From: Bacillus sp. X1(2014)
Lineage (GTDB): Bacteria; Bacillota; Bacilli; Bacillales_B; DSM-18226
Assembly (NCBI RefSeq): GCF_007678255.1
Contig: NZ_VEED01000004.1
Location: 1 to 64,000 of the forward strand
DNA length: 64,000 nt
Direction: 5' to 3'
The translations under genes and the position numbers were made by a program. Of this stretch, positions 34,707 through 43,555 are shown one piece after another. Numbering within the stretch: position 1 is the stretch's first letter; every line of letters starts with the position of its first letter. The notes beneath the pieces were generated by a model that had not been told where the DNA came from, ran no database searches, and was given only the letters and a program-made list of their open reading frames with translations.

Positions 34707-34922
34707 ATGAGCGAAAATATTAAAACTTATGAAGCTGAAAGTATCAAAATATATTGGAAACCCAATATTTGCAAACATGCAGCAGAATGTGTAAAGGGAT
34801 TGCCAAGTGTATTCAATACCCAGAAAAGACCTTGGGTATCACCACGGAATGCAACAGCTGAAAAAATCATGGAAGTGATTGATCGCTGTCCAAGCAAAGC
34901 ACTTACTTATGAGCAAAAATAA
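34707..34922 (+). CDS. YjdI-like mono-cluster ferredoxin-type protein
   Basis: A 71-residue protein with three visible Cys: C22 and C28 in NICKHAAECVKGLPSVF and a third in IDRCPSKALTY. The pattern is the Fer4_19/YjdI family, an iron-sulfur-like small protein (divergent 4Fe-4S ferredoxin fold). It is followed after 31 bases by a YjdJ-type acetyltransferase, the same neighbour order known in E. coli and other bacteria. The ATG follows AAGGAGGATATT. Its biochemical role is unknown. Confidence 0.85.
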   Translation: MSENIKTYEAESIKIYWKPNICKHAAECVKGLPSVFNTQKRPWVSPRNATAEKIMEVIDRCPSKALTYEQK

Positions 34923-34953
34923 ACAGAACTAAAAAAGTTAGGAGAATGAGGAA

Positions 34954-35244
34954 ATGATTGAAATTAAAATGGGCAAGAATGAATTCTATATTGAGGAATC
35001 TAAGGAAATTATTGCAAAAATTCAGTTTATACCAAGCGGAAAAGATGTAAATGGAAGAAATTTAATTATTGTAAACCATACAGTTGTATACGAGGGACAT
35101 AATGGTCGTGGATTAGGCAAAAAATTAGTAAACAAGATAGCTGCTTATGCAAGAGATGAAAACTTATATATTATTCCTGTATGTCCTTACGCAAAAAGTG
35201 TTCTTGAAAGTAAGGAAGAGTATCAAAGTGTACTAGCAAATTGA
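34954..35244 (+). CDS. YjdJ-like GNAT N-acetyltransferase
   Basis: A 96-residue minimal GNAT-fold protein. It shows the central VNHTVVYEGHNGRGLGKKLV segment with the acetyl-CoA loop (G-x-G-x-G/L) and ends PVCPYAKSVLE, as in YjdJ. Such short GNATs are paired with YjdI. The acceptor is unknown. The ATG follows TTAGGAGAATGAGGAA. Second gene of a two-gene operon. Confidence 0.85.
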   Translation: MIEIKMGKNEFYIEESKEIIAKIQFIPSGKDVNGRNLIIVNHTVVYEGHNGRGLGKKLVNKIAAYARDENLYIIPVCPYAKSVLESKEEYQSVLAN

Positions 35245-35624
35245 TGCCATTTCATTATATATGCGTTGAATGGGCTACACTTAACTGGTCAAAAAAATAA
35301 GGTTCAGTAGACTAATCACTAAATCAGGGCACATTTCTAATTAGTATAAGAGATCCATACTAGCAACATTACTAGGACAGGTGGGTATGCTAGACTAGCT
35401 AGCATACCAGATGTCTTTGCCATCTGGTTTCCTAGCTGGCAGAGCATGCCCCTAGTTAGTAAATGTAATCAATTATTTTTTGATAACCAAAGGGTAAAGC
35501 GAAAGCAACTAATAAAGCTATTACAATTGAAGATGTTGAAAAGGTAATGAATTTCCTGATAAAGGAATTAGTGTATTTTTGATCCAAAAACCGAAAAGTT
35601 TATCTCCTTCTTTAGCTTACTTTT
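35245..35624. other. Gene-less stretch with a hairpin cluster and a coding scrap
   Basis: Three adjacent hairpins occupy 35378-35455: GGTATGCTAG/CTAGCATACC, CCAGAT/ATCTGG, and a third using CTAG and GCATGC. Further right, 35510-35591 reads KAKATNKAITIEDVEKVMNF without a start, likely a gene scrap. No intact gene. Confidence 0.4.
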
Positions 35625-36257
35625 TTATTTATTTTTCAAAGAAACGGAAAACTCCCCAAGTGTATTTTCTCCCCAATTGAGAGAAAATCGATCACCATCT
35701 GCAGCAGGTCCAACCCCCTCAGGCGTTCCTGTAAAAATGATATCTCCTTTCCCAAGGCCAAAATGTAACGCACTAAAATCAATAATGGTCTGTAAGTCGA
35801 AAATCATATTTTGAATATTCCCTCGCTGTACTTGCTCACCATTCTTCCAAAGAGCAAAATCGAATTGCTTACATTTTTCTATACTTGGAAACTCAATAAA
35901 TTGGGTTAATACAGCAGAGTTTGGAAAGCCTTTTGCAAGCAGCCAAGGATATCCCTTTTTCTTCAACTCGCTTTGCACATCTCTTAATGTAAAATCAATC
36001 CCCAGCGCCATACGGTCAACAAGTTCGTCAACTTTCATTCCCTTTTTATATGACTTAGCGATATGTACAACCAATTCCACTTCAAAATGAATAATCCCAT
36101 GGTCACCCGGCAAATTAATCTCTTGTCCGCACGCCTCCACCAAAGCGTGCGTCGGCTTAGAGAACAAAAAAGGCGAGGTTGGAATATCATTTTTCAATTC
36201 TTTTGCATGTGATTCATAATTCCTTCCTACACAGTAGATATTTCGAATGTTTTCCAT
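35625..36257 (-). CDS. Fumarylacetoacetate hydrolase family protein
   Basis: The 210-residue protein has the FAH fold as in YcgM/acylpyruvate hydrolases: YCVGRNYESHAKEL at the start, metal ligands in HFEVELVVHIAK (E-x-E, about residue 60) and in GIDFTLRDVQ, and FTGTPEGVG near residue 178. These Mg2+/Mn2+ enzymes cleave or decarboxylate beta-diketo acids. Length matches the single-domain class. The ATG has a GGAAGGGGTTTTTTA site. Single gene, next to gene scraps upstream. Confidence 0.9.
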   Translation of the reverse strand: MENIRNIYCVGRNYESHAKELKNDIPTSPFLFSKPTHALVEACGQEINLPGDHGIIHFEVELVVHIAKSYKKGMKVDELVDRMALGIDFTLRDVQSELKKKGYPWLLAKGFPNSAVLTQFIEFPSIEKCKQFDFALWKNGEQVQRGNIQNMIFDLQTIIDFSALHFGLGKGDIIFTGTPEGVGPAADGDRFSLNWGENTLGEFSVSLKNK

Positions 36258-36471
36258 TTAAAAAACCCCTTCCACAAAACAGTTAAATATTTTACATGAT
36301 TATTTTTCTCTTGTCTTTTAAATGCTATCGACTCTTAATCACAATTATCCTCGTAATAACCTATGTGCAGATGATTTTTATCATCATAAAAAATTTCCAT
36401 TAAGCACCTCTATTTTTTTCATTTACATTAAACAATTCGGCAGATTGAGTCAATAATTAACCATTATTTAA

Positions 36472-36594
36472 GGGAATGTTTTAAACAAGGATGATATAGT
36501 AGATGTAATGCCTGGAATTGATGTAGTTATTAGTGCACTAAATACTGATGGCACACCCCTATCAGATAAGTATGCCACTTATTTTGAGGGTTGA
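36472..36594 (+). pseudogene. NmrA-like NAD(P)-binding protein scrap
   Basis: Forty codons read GNVLNKDDIVDVMPGIDVVI followed by SALNTDGTPLS. The 'G-D/N-V-x-x-x-x-x-x-x-x-M-x-G-x-D-V-V-I-S-A-L' pattern belongs to NmrA-like or atypical SDR proteins. No start, no upstream Rossmann motif and no C-terminus remain. Confidence 0.5.
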
Positions 36595-36725
36595 TTGTTT
36601 GAGCATATCGTAAACTATATGATTTTCTTTCGCTGCACGGGTTAACTTCTGCATTGATTCACTTGATTGATAACGCAGAGAATTTGGCGTGGTTTTACAT
36701 TTCAGGATACCCGCAGTAATGGACG
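36595..36725 (-). pseudogene. Unidentified coding scrap, opposite strand
   Basis: On the - strand the frame reads SSITAGILKCKTTPNSLRYQ, then SMQKLTRAAKENHIVYDML, with coding-like composition but no start. It abuts the NmrA scrap, so two unrelated fragments meet here. The family is not recognised. Confidence 0.3.
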
Positions 36726-36889
36726 ATTGTCTGTCCTACCTACTTGCCTGCTGGAGAAAGGGTAAGTAAATATCGAATAGAATAAAACAGCGACAGGCTA
36801 GAACTTTATTTAATCATCCTAGGCTACCACTGTTTTTAATTGTTGGGGCTTGTCAAAATAAGCATGGTCGTTTTTTACCCATCAACCGT

Positions 36890-37528
36890 TTAGGTCAAAA
36901 ACTGGGGGGATTGGGGAGCGTGCTTCCGCCAAAAGGAAACAACTTGTTCCGTATCAGCCGCCATTCCAAAATAGGTATCCACGGTTTTTAAGGTCATATC
37001 GTGTTCCTCCTGCGAAAAAGCCGCGCAGGCATCTTTCAAGAGCACGATTCGATAATCCAGCATAAACCCGTCTCTGGCGGTTGATTCCACGCAAAGATTC
37101 GTGCTGACTCCTGTTAAAATCAAGGTTTCGATTTTAAGAGTTCGCAATATGGACTCTAGATTAGTATGAACGAACCCGCTGTATCGATGCTTCTTCACAA
37201 TGATGTCATTCGACTTTGGCGCAACTTCGTAAAATTCTGCTCCCCAGCTCCCCGTCTGGCAAATCGGGTTGACACCATCCGGAAATCGTGAAAGCCAAAC
37301 CTCGGAATCAGTCGACTTATCATGATTCGTCTGCAAAAAAATGATTGGAACGGAGTGCTCTCTTGCCGCATCCAACAAGTTTTGCAAGCTCGGCATTATT
37401 TTTTTGACCGCGCTGACATCGCTTCCGCTTTTGGCAATTGCTCCATTGGGATGGCAATAATCGTTTTGCACATCCACCACGATGACGGTCGTGTTTTTCT
37501 GTTCCAAGTTCTTTATTAATTTTTCCAA
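36890..37528 (-). CDS. Isochorismatase-family cysteine hydrolase
   Basis: A 212-residue enzyme with the Asp-Lys-Cys triad of the family: VIVVDVQNDYCHP (Asp about residue 18), IIVKKHRYSGFVHTNL (Lys about residue 109) and GVSTNLCVESTARDG (Cys about residue 143). Such enzymes hydrolyse amides or imides (ureidoacrylate, N-carbamoyl compounds, nicotinamide) or enol ethers. The TTG at 37528 is preferred because AAGGGGG precedes it by eight bases. Single gene, slightly GC-richer than its neighbours. Confidence 0.9.
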   Translation of the reverse strand: MEKLIKNLEQKNTTVIVVDVQNDYCHPNGAIAKSGSDVSAVKKIMPSLQNLLDAAREHSVPIIFLQTNHDKSTDSEVWLSRFPDGVNPICQTGSWGAEFYEVAPKSNDIIVKKHRYSGFVHTNLESILRTLKIETLILTGVSTNLCVESTARDGFMLDYRIVLLKDACAAFSQEEHDMTLKTVDTYFGMAADTEQVVSFWRKHAPQSPQFLT

Positions 37529-37587
37529 CCTTTTCACCCCCTTTACCATGCTTATTATTCCAATTCAGAGTATAAAAAACCACATTT

Positions 37588-37682
37588 TATTCAAGTAACC
37601 TGCTACGTTCAATAATAAATACCTTACTTCGTTGTTAAGGTAAACCTCCCATTAGCTTAAGTGAACCACTTCACAATCTTGT
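37588..37682 (+). repeat. Dispersed repeat, full copy
   Basis: TTCAAGTAACCTGCTACGTTC, AATAATAAATACC, hairpin ACCTTA/TAAGGT, then CTCCCATTAGCTTAAGTGAA and CCACTTCACAATCTTGTG. Confidence 0.7.
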
Positions 37683-37794
37683 GATAACCAACTTCTGTTT
37701 GTTTCTGTTTATCTCTAAACATATTAATCGAAGTTATTACGCAATCGGTTGGTTAATTCTTCTGTTGGTAAAGCTACGAATGTCAAAGGAAAGA

Positions 37795-37824
37795 GAGCCG
37801 CTGTAAAAACGGCTCCATTTTTTA
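37795..37824 (+). terminator. Hairpin terminator-like
   Basis: GAGCCG, nine-base loop, CGGCTC, then CATTTTTT. It lies past the thioesterase stop. Confidence 0.55.
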
Positions 37825-37927
37825 ATAATTTTTGCTCCTACTTCATATATCATTTTTCTAGGTACGCCTGACCTTTGACTTGTCTCATATCCAGTTATAG
37901 GAAATCCGGTGGACAATTTATTTATAC

Positions 37928-38386
37928 TCAAATTTGCTCATCAAGATTGATAAAATAATGATCCTTACGATATGACACTCCTTCCATGGTAGCAATTAAA
38001 TTTTGTTCATGATAAATGTCGATTCGGTAGAATCCTGTACGATAGTTTCGTTTAATTTCCGTTGCACGGGCTACTATCTTGTCACCCGGTTTAGCTGCGG
38101 AGATAAACTGGATGTTTGTTGAGAGTCCTACTGAGGTTTTTCCATATGCATTACATGCTACCGAAAAGGCATGGTCTGCTAAAGCATATATCACTGCTCC
38201 GTGAACCGTTCCATATGCATTTACCATATGGCTTTGCACATCAAGCATTGCTTCAGCAAAACCTGCCTCAAATTTCGTTAACTGAATGCCTAAAGACTGA
38301 GCATACGGATCGTTTTTAACTTGCTTATAAATTTCTTCGTAGTGTTTTTCATAAATTTGATACTCATCAATTTTTTTCTTCACCAA
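37928..38386 (-). CDS. PaaI-like hotdog thioesterase
   Basis: A 152-residue acyl-CoA thioesterase of the hotdog fold. The active-site segment NAYGTVHGAVIYALADHAFS (about residues 56-75) with HGG-like 'VHGA' and the conserved Asp is typical of PaaI/YbgC-type enzymes. The substrate is an aryl- or acyl-CoA, commonly phenylacetyl-type CoAs for PaaI. No phenylacetate genes are nearby, so the specific role is open. The ATG at 38386 follows AAAGGGGTAGGTATT. Single gene. Confidence 0.88.
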   Translation of the reverse strand: MVKKKIDEYQIYEKHYEEIYKQVKNDPYAQSLGIQLTKFEAGFAEAMLDVQSHMVNAYGTVHGAVIYALADHAFSVACNAYGKTSVGLSTNIQFISAAKPGDKIVARATEIKRNYRTGFYRIDIYHEQNLIATMEGVSYRKDHYFINLDEQI

Positions 38387-38424
38387 TACCTACCCCTTTG
38401 ATTGATTAAATGTTTCCAGTTTGA

Positions 38425-38758
38425 TTAAAAAACCATTTGAACCAAAATCATGTAGACAATTGTTCCCCCTGCAATTGATAGGAGCATCTTTTTCTTCCAA
38501 AAATGAAGCAATGCAACTACTGCTACTCCAATAATTTCAGGAATACCATGACTTCCAGATTGTAAAACTTACATCCTTAAAACAATAAATGACCAAAAGT
38601 CCAATGACCGCCGCTGGCAGCACTTTTCCAAGATACTGTACATAATTCGGTGTTGATTTACCTGATGGGAAAACGATGAATGGAAGAAACCTTGTAAGCA
38701 TTGTGCCTAAAACCACCATGGCAACCATAATAATCTGCTGGGTTACATTCATTGTCAT
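38425..38758 (-). pseudogene. azlD: AzlD, frameshifted
   Basis: The first frame gives 73 residues of a three-helix AzlD protein and ends abruptly after [15 protein letters not shown]. The next frame continues with [31 protein letters not shown] and [12 protein letters not shown] to a stop at 38425, which is exactly the missing C-terminus of AzlD. One extra base near 38575 explains it. Intact AzlD (about 107 residues) pairs with AzlC to export branched-chain amino acids. Its ATG overlaps the azlC stop by four bases. Real mutation or sequencing indel cannot be separated here. Confidence 0.8.
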
Positions 38759-39522
38759 ATAGCTTTAGCCTCAACTTTCTCCAATGACTTTCTAAACAGG
38801 GTAAGCAATCCTAGGATTGCAATCATAGCAGGAATAATGAAATGGTTTCCTCCAAAAATAATGAGACAGACAATGGAAGCTCCCAGACCTACAAGCGAAC
38901 TTATATGTTTTTCTTCCTTCATCCATTGTTCAATAAAAATCACCACAAAAAGAGCAGTCATGACAAAATCGAGCCCTTCCGTATTGAACTTGATATAAGA
39001 ACCAAAAATACCACCTAAAGTTGCACCTAATACCCAATAGGAATGATTAAGCAGTGTAACAAAAAACATAACCAATACTTTATCGACATTATTCGGTACA
39101 TTCATCGTACTATTGATCGCAAAAGATTCATCGCAAAGTCCAAAAATCATGTAGAGTTTCTTCTTCCCACCCCCCCTGTACCTATCCAGCATGGAAATGC
39201 CGTAAAATAAATGTCGCGCATTTACCATTAATGTAAGTAGTAGCGCATGTAGCGGATTGAAAGCCATAAGCAAAAAATTAGCTGCCACAAATTCCATTGA
39301 ACCTGCAAATATTAGTAGACTCATCAAAATCGGGTAAATTGCACCAAAGCCCAATGAATTCATAAAAATTCCATAAGCGATTCCCAAAAAGACAAATCCT
39401 GCAAAAATTGGGACTGTATATGGGAAAGCGGTACGAAATGCAATCAATATTTGATTTCTTTTATTTATTTGATTTGATATCCTAAGAGAATTTAAATCTA
39501 ACGATTCTTTGTTTGCATTCAA
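38755..39522 (-). CDS. azlC: AzlC branched-chain amino acid exporter subunit
   Basis: A 255-residue inner membrane protein of the AzlC/YgaZ family, with about seven or eight helices; [19 protein letters not shown] and [18 protein letters not shown] are family hallmarks. With AzlD it exports leucine, valine, isoleucine or toxic analogues such as azaleucine. The TTG start follows AGGAGGTTACGGC. It is the second gene of lrp-azlC-azlD, separated from the regulator by 12 bases. Confidence 0.92.
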   Translation of the reverse strand: MNANKESLDLNSLRISNQINKRNQILIAFRTAFPYTVPIFAGFVFLGIAYGIFMNSLGFGAIYPILMSLLIFAGSMEFVAANFLLMAFNPLHALLLTLMVNARHLFYGISMLDRYRGGGKKKLYMIFGLCDESFAINSTMNVPNNVDKVLVMFFVTLLNHSYWVLGATLGGIFGSYIKFNTEGLDFVMTALFVVIFIEQWMKEEKHISSLVGLGASIVCLIIFGGNHFIIPAMIAILGLLTLFRKSLEKVEAKAI

Positions 39523-39534
39523 AGCCGTAACCTC

Positions 39535-40008
39535 CTAAACTTCGTCAATTGGCACACTGACAGTTCTTTTTTCTGTACTCATAACCATACTTGTGTCAAC
39601 TCCATTAATTGTAGGATTCTCCATTAATGAATCAATGATAAAATTCCGGTAACTCTCCATGTCCTTTGCTACAATCTTTAGCATAAAGTCATGGCTTCCT
39701 GTGAGTGTGTAGCACTCTTGAACTTGCGGATATTTGTTTATGTCCTCTAAAAATGAATGAATGGTTTCCCTATTCAGAGGTGATAAATTAATGAGAGCTA
39801 ATGCTGTGACTTCAATTCCCAGTTTTTTCTCATCGACAATCGTCGTAAACTTTTTAATAATACCTGTTTCTACCAGGTTTTTTGTTCTTGCCAGGCAAGC
39901 CGATGGTGAAAGCCCAATTTTTTTTGATAAATTTAGATTTGAAATTGATGCATCTTCCTGCAGTTCTCTCAATATTGCCTTATCAAAATCGTCAAGAATA
40001 ATTGCCAT
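39535..40008 (-). CDS. Lrp/AsnC-family regulator, AzlB-like
   Basis: A 157-residue Lrp-type protein: helix-turn-helix at about residues 20-45 (SNLNLSKKIGLSPSACLART) and a C-terminal RAM effector domain (65-150) that binds amino acids. As the first gene of the azlCD operon it matches AzlB of B. subtilis, which controls azlBCD. I infer control by branched-chain amino acids. The ATG at 40008 follows GAGCTGCAAA; an earlier start lacks a better site. Confidence 0.9.
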   Translation of the reverse strand: MAIILDDFDKAILRELQEDASISNLNLSKKIGLSPSACLARTKNLVETGIIKKFTTIVDEKKLGIEVTALALINLSPLNRETIHSFLEDINKYPQVQECYTLTGSHDFMLKIVAKDMESYRNFIIDSLMENPTINGVDTSMVMSTEKRTVSVPIDEV

Positions 40009-40207
40009 TTTGCAGCTCCTCAATAACCTTATTTGAATTAAATTTTGTATATCTTATATATTATCGAATTTTTTATCATTTATCAACTCATCGCTAAATA
40101 TAATTCACAATTATAAAACATAAGAAGAATAAAATTCAGTAATACATTAACATTTTTTATTTGAAAGTTTATGCAGCTAGCTTAAAAGGTTAATTATCTA
40201 ATTACAA

Positions 40208-40248
40208 AAAGGGACAGTCCCCGTTTACAATTGGGGGCTGTCCCTTCG
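40208..40248. terminator. Long GC-rich hairpin
   Basis: AAGGGACAGTCCCC pairs with GGGGGCTGTCCCTT (one wobble) around GTTTACAATT. It lacks a long T-run. The same GGGACAG..CTGTCCC hairpin is familiar as a recurring intergenic unit in Bacillaceae. Confidence 0.55.
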
Positions 40249-40294
40249 GAAAATTTCAACTATCTTTTTTGTGAATTTTCTATTTGATAACATT

Positions 40295-40771
40295 TTAATT
40301 GGGTGTCTTTAATCCTTTTTTATACCATTTGTAAAAGCTTAAAATGATGAAATAAATTATGAGTTTTGTCAGTAAGCCGTATGACCAATGCCAGTTCTTA
40401 TTTTCAATTAAATCTGTATAGCGAGCTAAAAAGTATTCGTACAGTTGATGTATACCAATGAATATCAAGGTATAGAAGATTCGTACAAATTTCCCCTTAT
40501 TCTTTGGAAACCAAAAAATATAAAAGACATTAAAAGTTGGATAAATAATGTAATGCAAAGAAATTAACATATCAGATGCGTAAGGAAACTCACGATATGG
40601 AAAGATTATATTCCCTAATTTAGTTTGAATAAATACGTACAACCATCCTATCGCTTGGGCAAACAAGAAAACAAGGTGGGCTTCCCTCACCCTATTCCTT
40701 GGGATTTTCCACCATAACATTCCAATAGCTACTGTCCACGAGATAATCAAAACAAGTAATTCTTTATTCAT
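40295..40771 (-). CDS. CBO0543 family membrane protein
   Basis: A 158-residue protein with about five helices. FAQAIGWLYVFIQTKLGNII, FPYASDMLISLHYIIYPTF and YEYFLARYTDLIENKNWHW carry the family marks (aromatic-rich helices and a Y-T-D/N-L-I...W turn). Function unknown. It overlaps the preceding gene by eight bases and is second in a two-gene operon. Together with the three genes at 10.9-12.6 kb this makes five related membrane proteins in the window. Confidence 0.85.
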   Translation of the reverse strand: MNKELLVLIISWTVAIGMLWWKIPRNRVREAHLVFLFAQAIGWLYVFIQTKLGNIIFPYREFPYASDMLISLHYIIYPTFNVFYIFWFPKNKGKFVRIFYTLIFIGIHQLYEYFLARYTDLIENKNWHWSYGLLTKLIIYFIILSFYKWYKKGLKTPN

Positions 40772-41264
40772 AATTTACTTTGCTTACTGCCACGAGGTCT
40801 TTTTTATACCATGAATAATAGGAATGGTTGATAAATAAGACAATCAAAACCGATATAAAAGTCCAGTACCAACGCCAAGTATTATAATGTGCTAGATCCG
40901 TGTACCTTTCGATCACTACCTCAAGAATAGTAAATATGCCTGTAATTATTAGATAGTACATAACAATAACCATTTTATTTTTAGATTTAGGAAAATACAA
41001 ACTAAAAAGAATTGCTAAAAGTGGGAATAAAAAATATTCAAACAATAAACTTGATTTATTAGTTTGATTCTCATTTGGCAATAACTGAACAGGATATTCG
41101 ATCCATTTCATCTCTACAGCAATTAGACCCAATGGCCATGTTAACATTTGAAGTGATAAAAATAAAATTACGGCATCTCTCAGCTTTTTAAGAGGTACAA
41201 ATTTTAATAGCACTATAATAGAAGTTAATATGATCAATACTAATATCCATCTATCCAAATTCAA
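40764..41264 (-). CDS. CBO0543 family membrane protein
   Basis: About 166 residues with five helices; ERYTDLAHYNTWRWYWTFIS and the FPLLAILFSLYFPKSKNK segment are characteristic of the family. The TTG at 41264 is chosen because GGAGTGAG lies just upstream and the protein then starts with a short loop before helix 1; a longer frame to 41351 has a basic extension that is unusual for the family. First gene of the pair. Function unknown. Confidence 0.82.
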   Translation of the reverse strand: MNLDRWILVLIILTSIIVLLKFVPLKKLRDAVILFLSLQMLTWPLGLIAVEMKWIEYPVQLLPNENQTNKSSLLFEYFLFPLLAILFSLYFPKSKNKMVIVMYYLIITGIFTILEVVIERYTDLAHYNTWRWYWTFISVLIVLFINHSYYSWYKKDLVAVSKVNYE

Positions 41265-41631
41265 TTTTCTCACTCCAATAGTTTTTACTGCTAGTATGCT
41301 TTTTTCGTTGAATTTTATAAACCTCACCTCCATATATATATTGATGTCCATTGTTATAACCTACGTGTACCGAACAAATGATAATCGTTCCCCTTTTCGA
41401 AAATTTAATTGAATAATTGAAATGTTGTCGTAAATTAGACATATTATACCAATCACTAATATGGTACTATTTTCTTAAGGACCTTTTACCAAATAAAGAA
41501 TATCCACTAAGATAAGTTCATGCTTTTTGAAGTGAATTCTGGAATATCATTCATTTCGTTAAATATGTATTATATAAAGACTGTTTTTTTATGAAATTGC
41601 CACTATTTTAATAGATTGGGAGTTGATCCGA
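41265..41631. other. Intergenic stretch, nothing recognised
   Basis: AT-rich divergent spacer between a membrane-protein operon and a hypothetical gene. I see no repeat copy and no clear hairpin. Confidence 0.5.
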
Positions 41632-42000
41632 ATGAGTCTACCCGTTAATGGATGGCTGCATTATACAAATCGAGAGAAAACATCTCATGACTCGGTGTAT
41701 AGGAGACGTATTGATTTGAATTGCCAAAATGCGATTGAAGAGGACCTTGGCCATGGGTTTAAACGTTATACGTGGATACCTGCCATCCGGATCAATAATG
41801 GTGAATATCTGGACTTTCGATTAGAAGCACATAAAAATGAACAGGTAATTAGCGCAGGATACTTGAGTGCCCCCATTGCAAATATTTATTCGATACAAAA
41901 TGGTCCAATTGACCCAAATGCCATGATTGTCATCCTTCATAATGCTTCTGACGTACATTCAGACGTTTCCCTGTGGCTCGTGGTTAAAAATAATCTTTAG
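41632..42000 (+). CDS. Hypothetical soluble protein
   Basis: A 122-residue protein, MSLPVNGWLHYTNREKTSHD at the start and mainly beta-rich after (WIPAIRINNGEYLDFRLEA, LSAPIANIY). It has no signal peptide, Cys motif or membrane segment. I do not recognise the family. The ATG at 41632 follows GGGAGTTGATCCG. Its stop overlaps the stop of the convergent secreted protein gene by three bases, an unusually tight convergent arrangement. Confidence 0.65.
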   Translation: MSLPVNGWLHYTNREKTSHDSVYRRRIDLNCQNAIEEDLGHGFKRYTWIPAIRINNGEYLDFRLEAHKNEQVISAGYLSAPIANIYSIQNGPIDPNAMIVILHNASDVHSDVSLWLVVKNNL

Positions 42001-42503
42001 TTATGGCATCTATGAAGGGTGTTTTGCAAAATAATTGGTCCTAACTTGTTGGTTTTCGAATTTGAAAGACGTACTTCCACGCTTGTATTAACTGGTAACT
42101 CCGCAGAGATCTCATCAATTTTACCAACCCAAGGATTACCACCAAACCAGCTTGGAACGTTCTCTTTAACTAAATACATCTTAAATCGCCAACTGATTTC
42201 ACCTTTTATTTGTGCAAATCCCTCATATTGATCAAATGCCCCGAACGAAGAGGGTAATGGGAGCCAATCCGCATAAATACCTATGCCCTTTCGTTCTCTA
42301 ACAGGACTCGTTGATGAAGATGTATAGGGCCTTTTAACTTTAGTAATCAAAGCATTGCCTTTTGCATTGGGGAAACCTTTAACTGGATGGAGAACTACGC
42401 TACACGGATAGGATACTTCTTTAAACGTTCGTGCCTGTAATATTCCAAAATGAGAAAAAAATAGGACGAACAATGCAGTTAGAATTTTTAACATTTTTAT
42501 CAA
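41997..42503 (-). CDS. Secreted hypothetical protein
   Basis: The 168-residue product has a Sec signal peptide (KILTALFVLFFSHFGILQA, cleavage likely near ARTFKE, residue 25) and then a beta-rich domain with conserved-looking WFGGNPWVGKIDEIS and VEVRLSNSKTN. Two Cys (in YPCSV and HRCHN, the last residues) could form a disulfide outside the cell. I do not recognise a family. The ATG follows GGGGGTGGTTTGATAA. Single gene converging on 41632-42000. Confidence 0.65.
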   Translation of the reverse strand: MIKMLKILTALFVLFFSHFGILQARTFKEVSYPCSVVLHPVKGFPNAKGNALITKVKRPYTSSSTSPVRERKGIGIYADWLPLPSSFGAFDQYEGFAQIKGEISWRFKMYLVKENVPSWFGGNPWVGKIDEISAELPVNTSVEVRLSNSKTNKLGPIILQNTLHRCHN

Positions 42504-42562
42504 ACCACCCCCAAATATGGAGATAGTATAACCTATCTATCAGTTAAAATTCCGCATACGTA

Positions 42563-42602
42563 CCGGTTTGTTTAAGTATTAAACTTCACAATCTTTCTTG
42601 TT
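42563..42602 (+). repeat. Dispersed repeat, right-end scrap
   Basis: GTTTAAGTATTAAACTTCAC and AATCTTTCTTG match the right end. Confidence 0.4.
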
Positions 42603-42659
42603 TGATAAGAATTTATATATTTAACTCTGTTAAAATCGGATAAAAATTTTAGTCTCCTT

Positions 42660-43475
42660 TTAATCAAAATACTTTTGTAAAGTATGTTTTAGACCATTTT
42701 CATTATTACTCAATGTGACCTCATCAGCGATCCCCTTTACCTCATCTGGTGCATTCCCCATCGCAACCCCTAAACCCGCGTATTTTAACATATCCATATC
42801 ATTAAAGTTATCTCCAATGGCCATGATTTCCTGATTTGTAATGTGATATAGGTTCTCTAGCTTTTTAATAGCATTAGATTTCGAAACATTACCTGACATG
42901 ATTTCTAAATAGGTATCCTTTGACTTATAGATAGTTAAATTTGGGAATTTATCTTTTAATGTAGATTCAAGTTGAGTAATTATTTGTGGTTCCCCCATAC
43001 ACAAACATTTATGAATATCATGGTTTCCTTTAATAAATGAAGGGAGTTGTCGATGAATTGGAGAAGCATTTGTAATTTCCTTTTCTTGTATAACCCATTC
43101 ATTTTGACTATCACTAACCACCCATTGGTTATGACTATATAAGCTAAAATTAATGGTTGAGTAAATTTCATTGACTATTTTATAAATTTCTTGTACATCT
43201 GTTTGTAATAAACTGATGCTATCAATGATTGTTTTTTCTCCATTGTCATTATCTGGACCCAAAATCAGAGCACCACTATAACATATTATAGGAGAATCAA
43301 TGGATAACGTTTGCTGAAGATGTAGGATGCCACTTGGCATTCTTGCTGATACGAGTACAAAGGGAATATTTTTGTTCACAACTTTTAAAATTGCTTTTTT
43401 TGTTTCTTCTGTAATTTGATGATTTGAATTTAATAAAGTTCCGTCGATGTCGCTAAAAATAGCTTTAAGTTCCAT
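42660..43475 (-). CDS. Cof-type HAD-IIB phosphatase
   Basis: A 271-residue HAD-superfamily hydrolase. Motif I SDIDGTLLNSN carries the nucleophile Asp9 and acid/base Asp11, motif II is in VLVSARM, motif III a Lys in VSKSNAIKKL, and motif IV is AIGDNFNDMDML. The C2B cap lies between about residues 85 and 185. Such enzymes dephosphorylate sugar phosphates or pyridoxal phosphate. It lies 80 bases downstream of a DeoR-type regulator on the same strand and is probably co-transcribed and controlled by it. The ATG follows AGGAGGACAATAAAAC. Confidence 0.9.
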   Translation of the reverse strand: MELKAIFSDIDGTLLNSNHQITEETKKAILKVVNKNIPFVLVSARMPSGILHLQQTLSIDSPIICYSGALILGPDNDNGEKTIIDSISLLQTDVQEIYKIVNEIYSTINFSLYSHNQWVVSDSQNEWVIQEKEITNASPIHRQLPSFIKGNHDIHKCLCMGEPQIITQLESTLKDKFPNLTIYKSKDTYLEIMSGNVSKSNAIKKLENLYHITNQEIMAIGDNFNDMDMLKYAGLGVAMGNAPDEVKGIADEVTLSNNENGLKHTLQKYFD

Positions 43476-43555
43476 GTTTTATTGTCCTCCTCTATTTAAT
43501 TAACCACCAATGACTTCTTCTAAGTTTTGTTTATATCTACTGCAATTTGTGCCAT

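Noticed and set aside
37737..37931. 64-residue frame on the - strand overlapping the thioesterase stop
   Set aside because: Starts with TTG without a ribosome site and contains a terminator-like hairpin in its second half; no family pattern.
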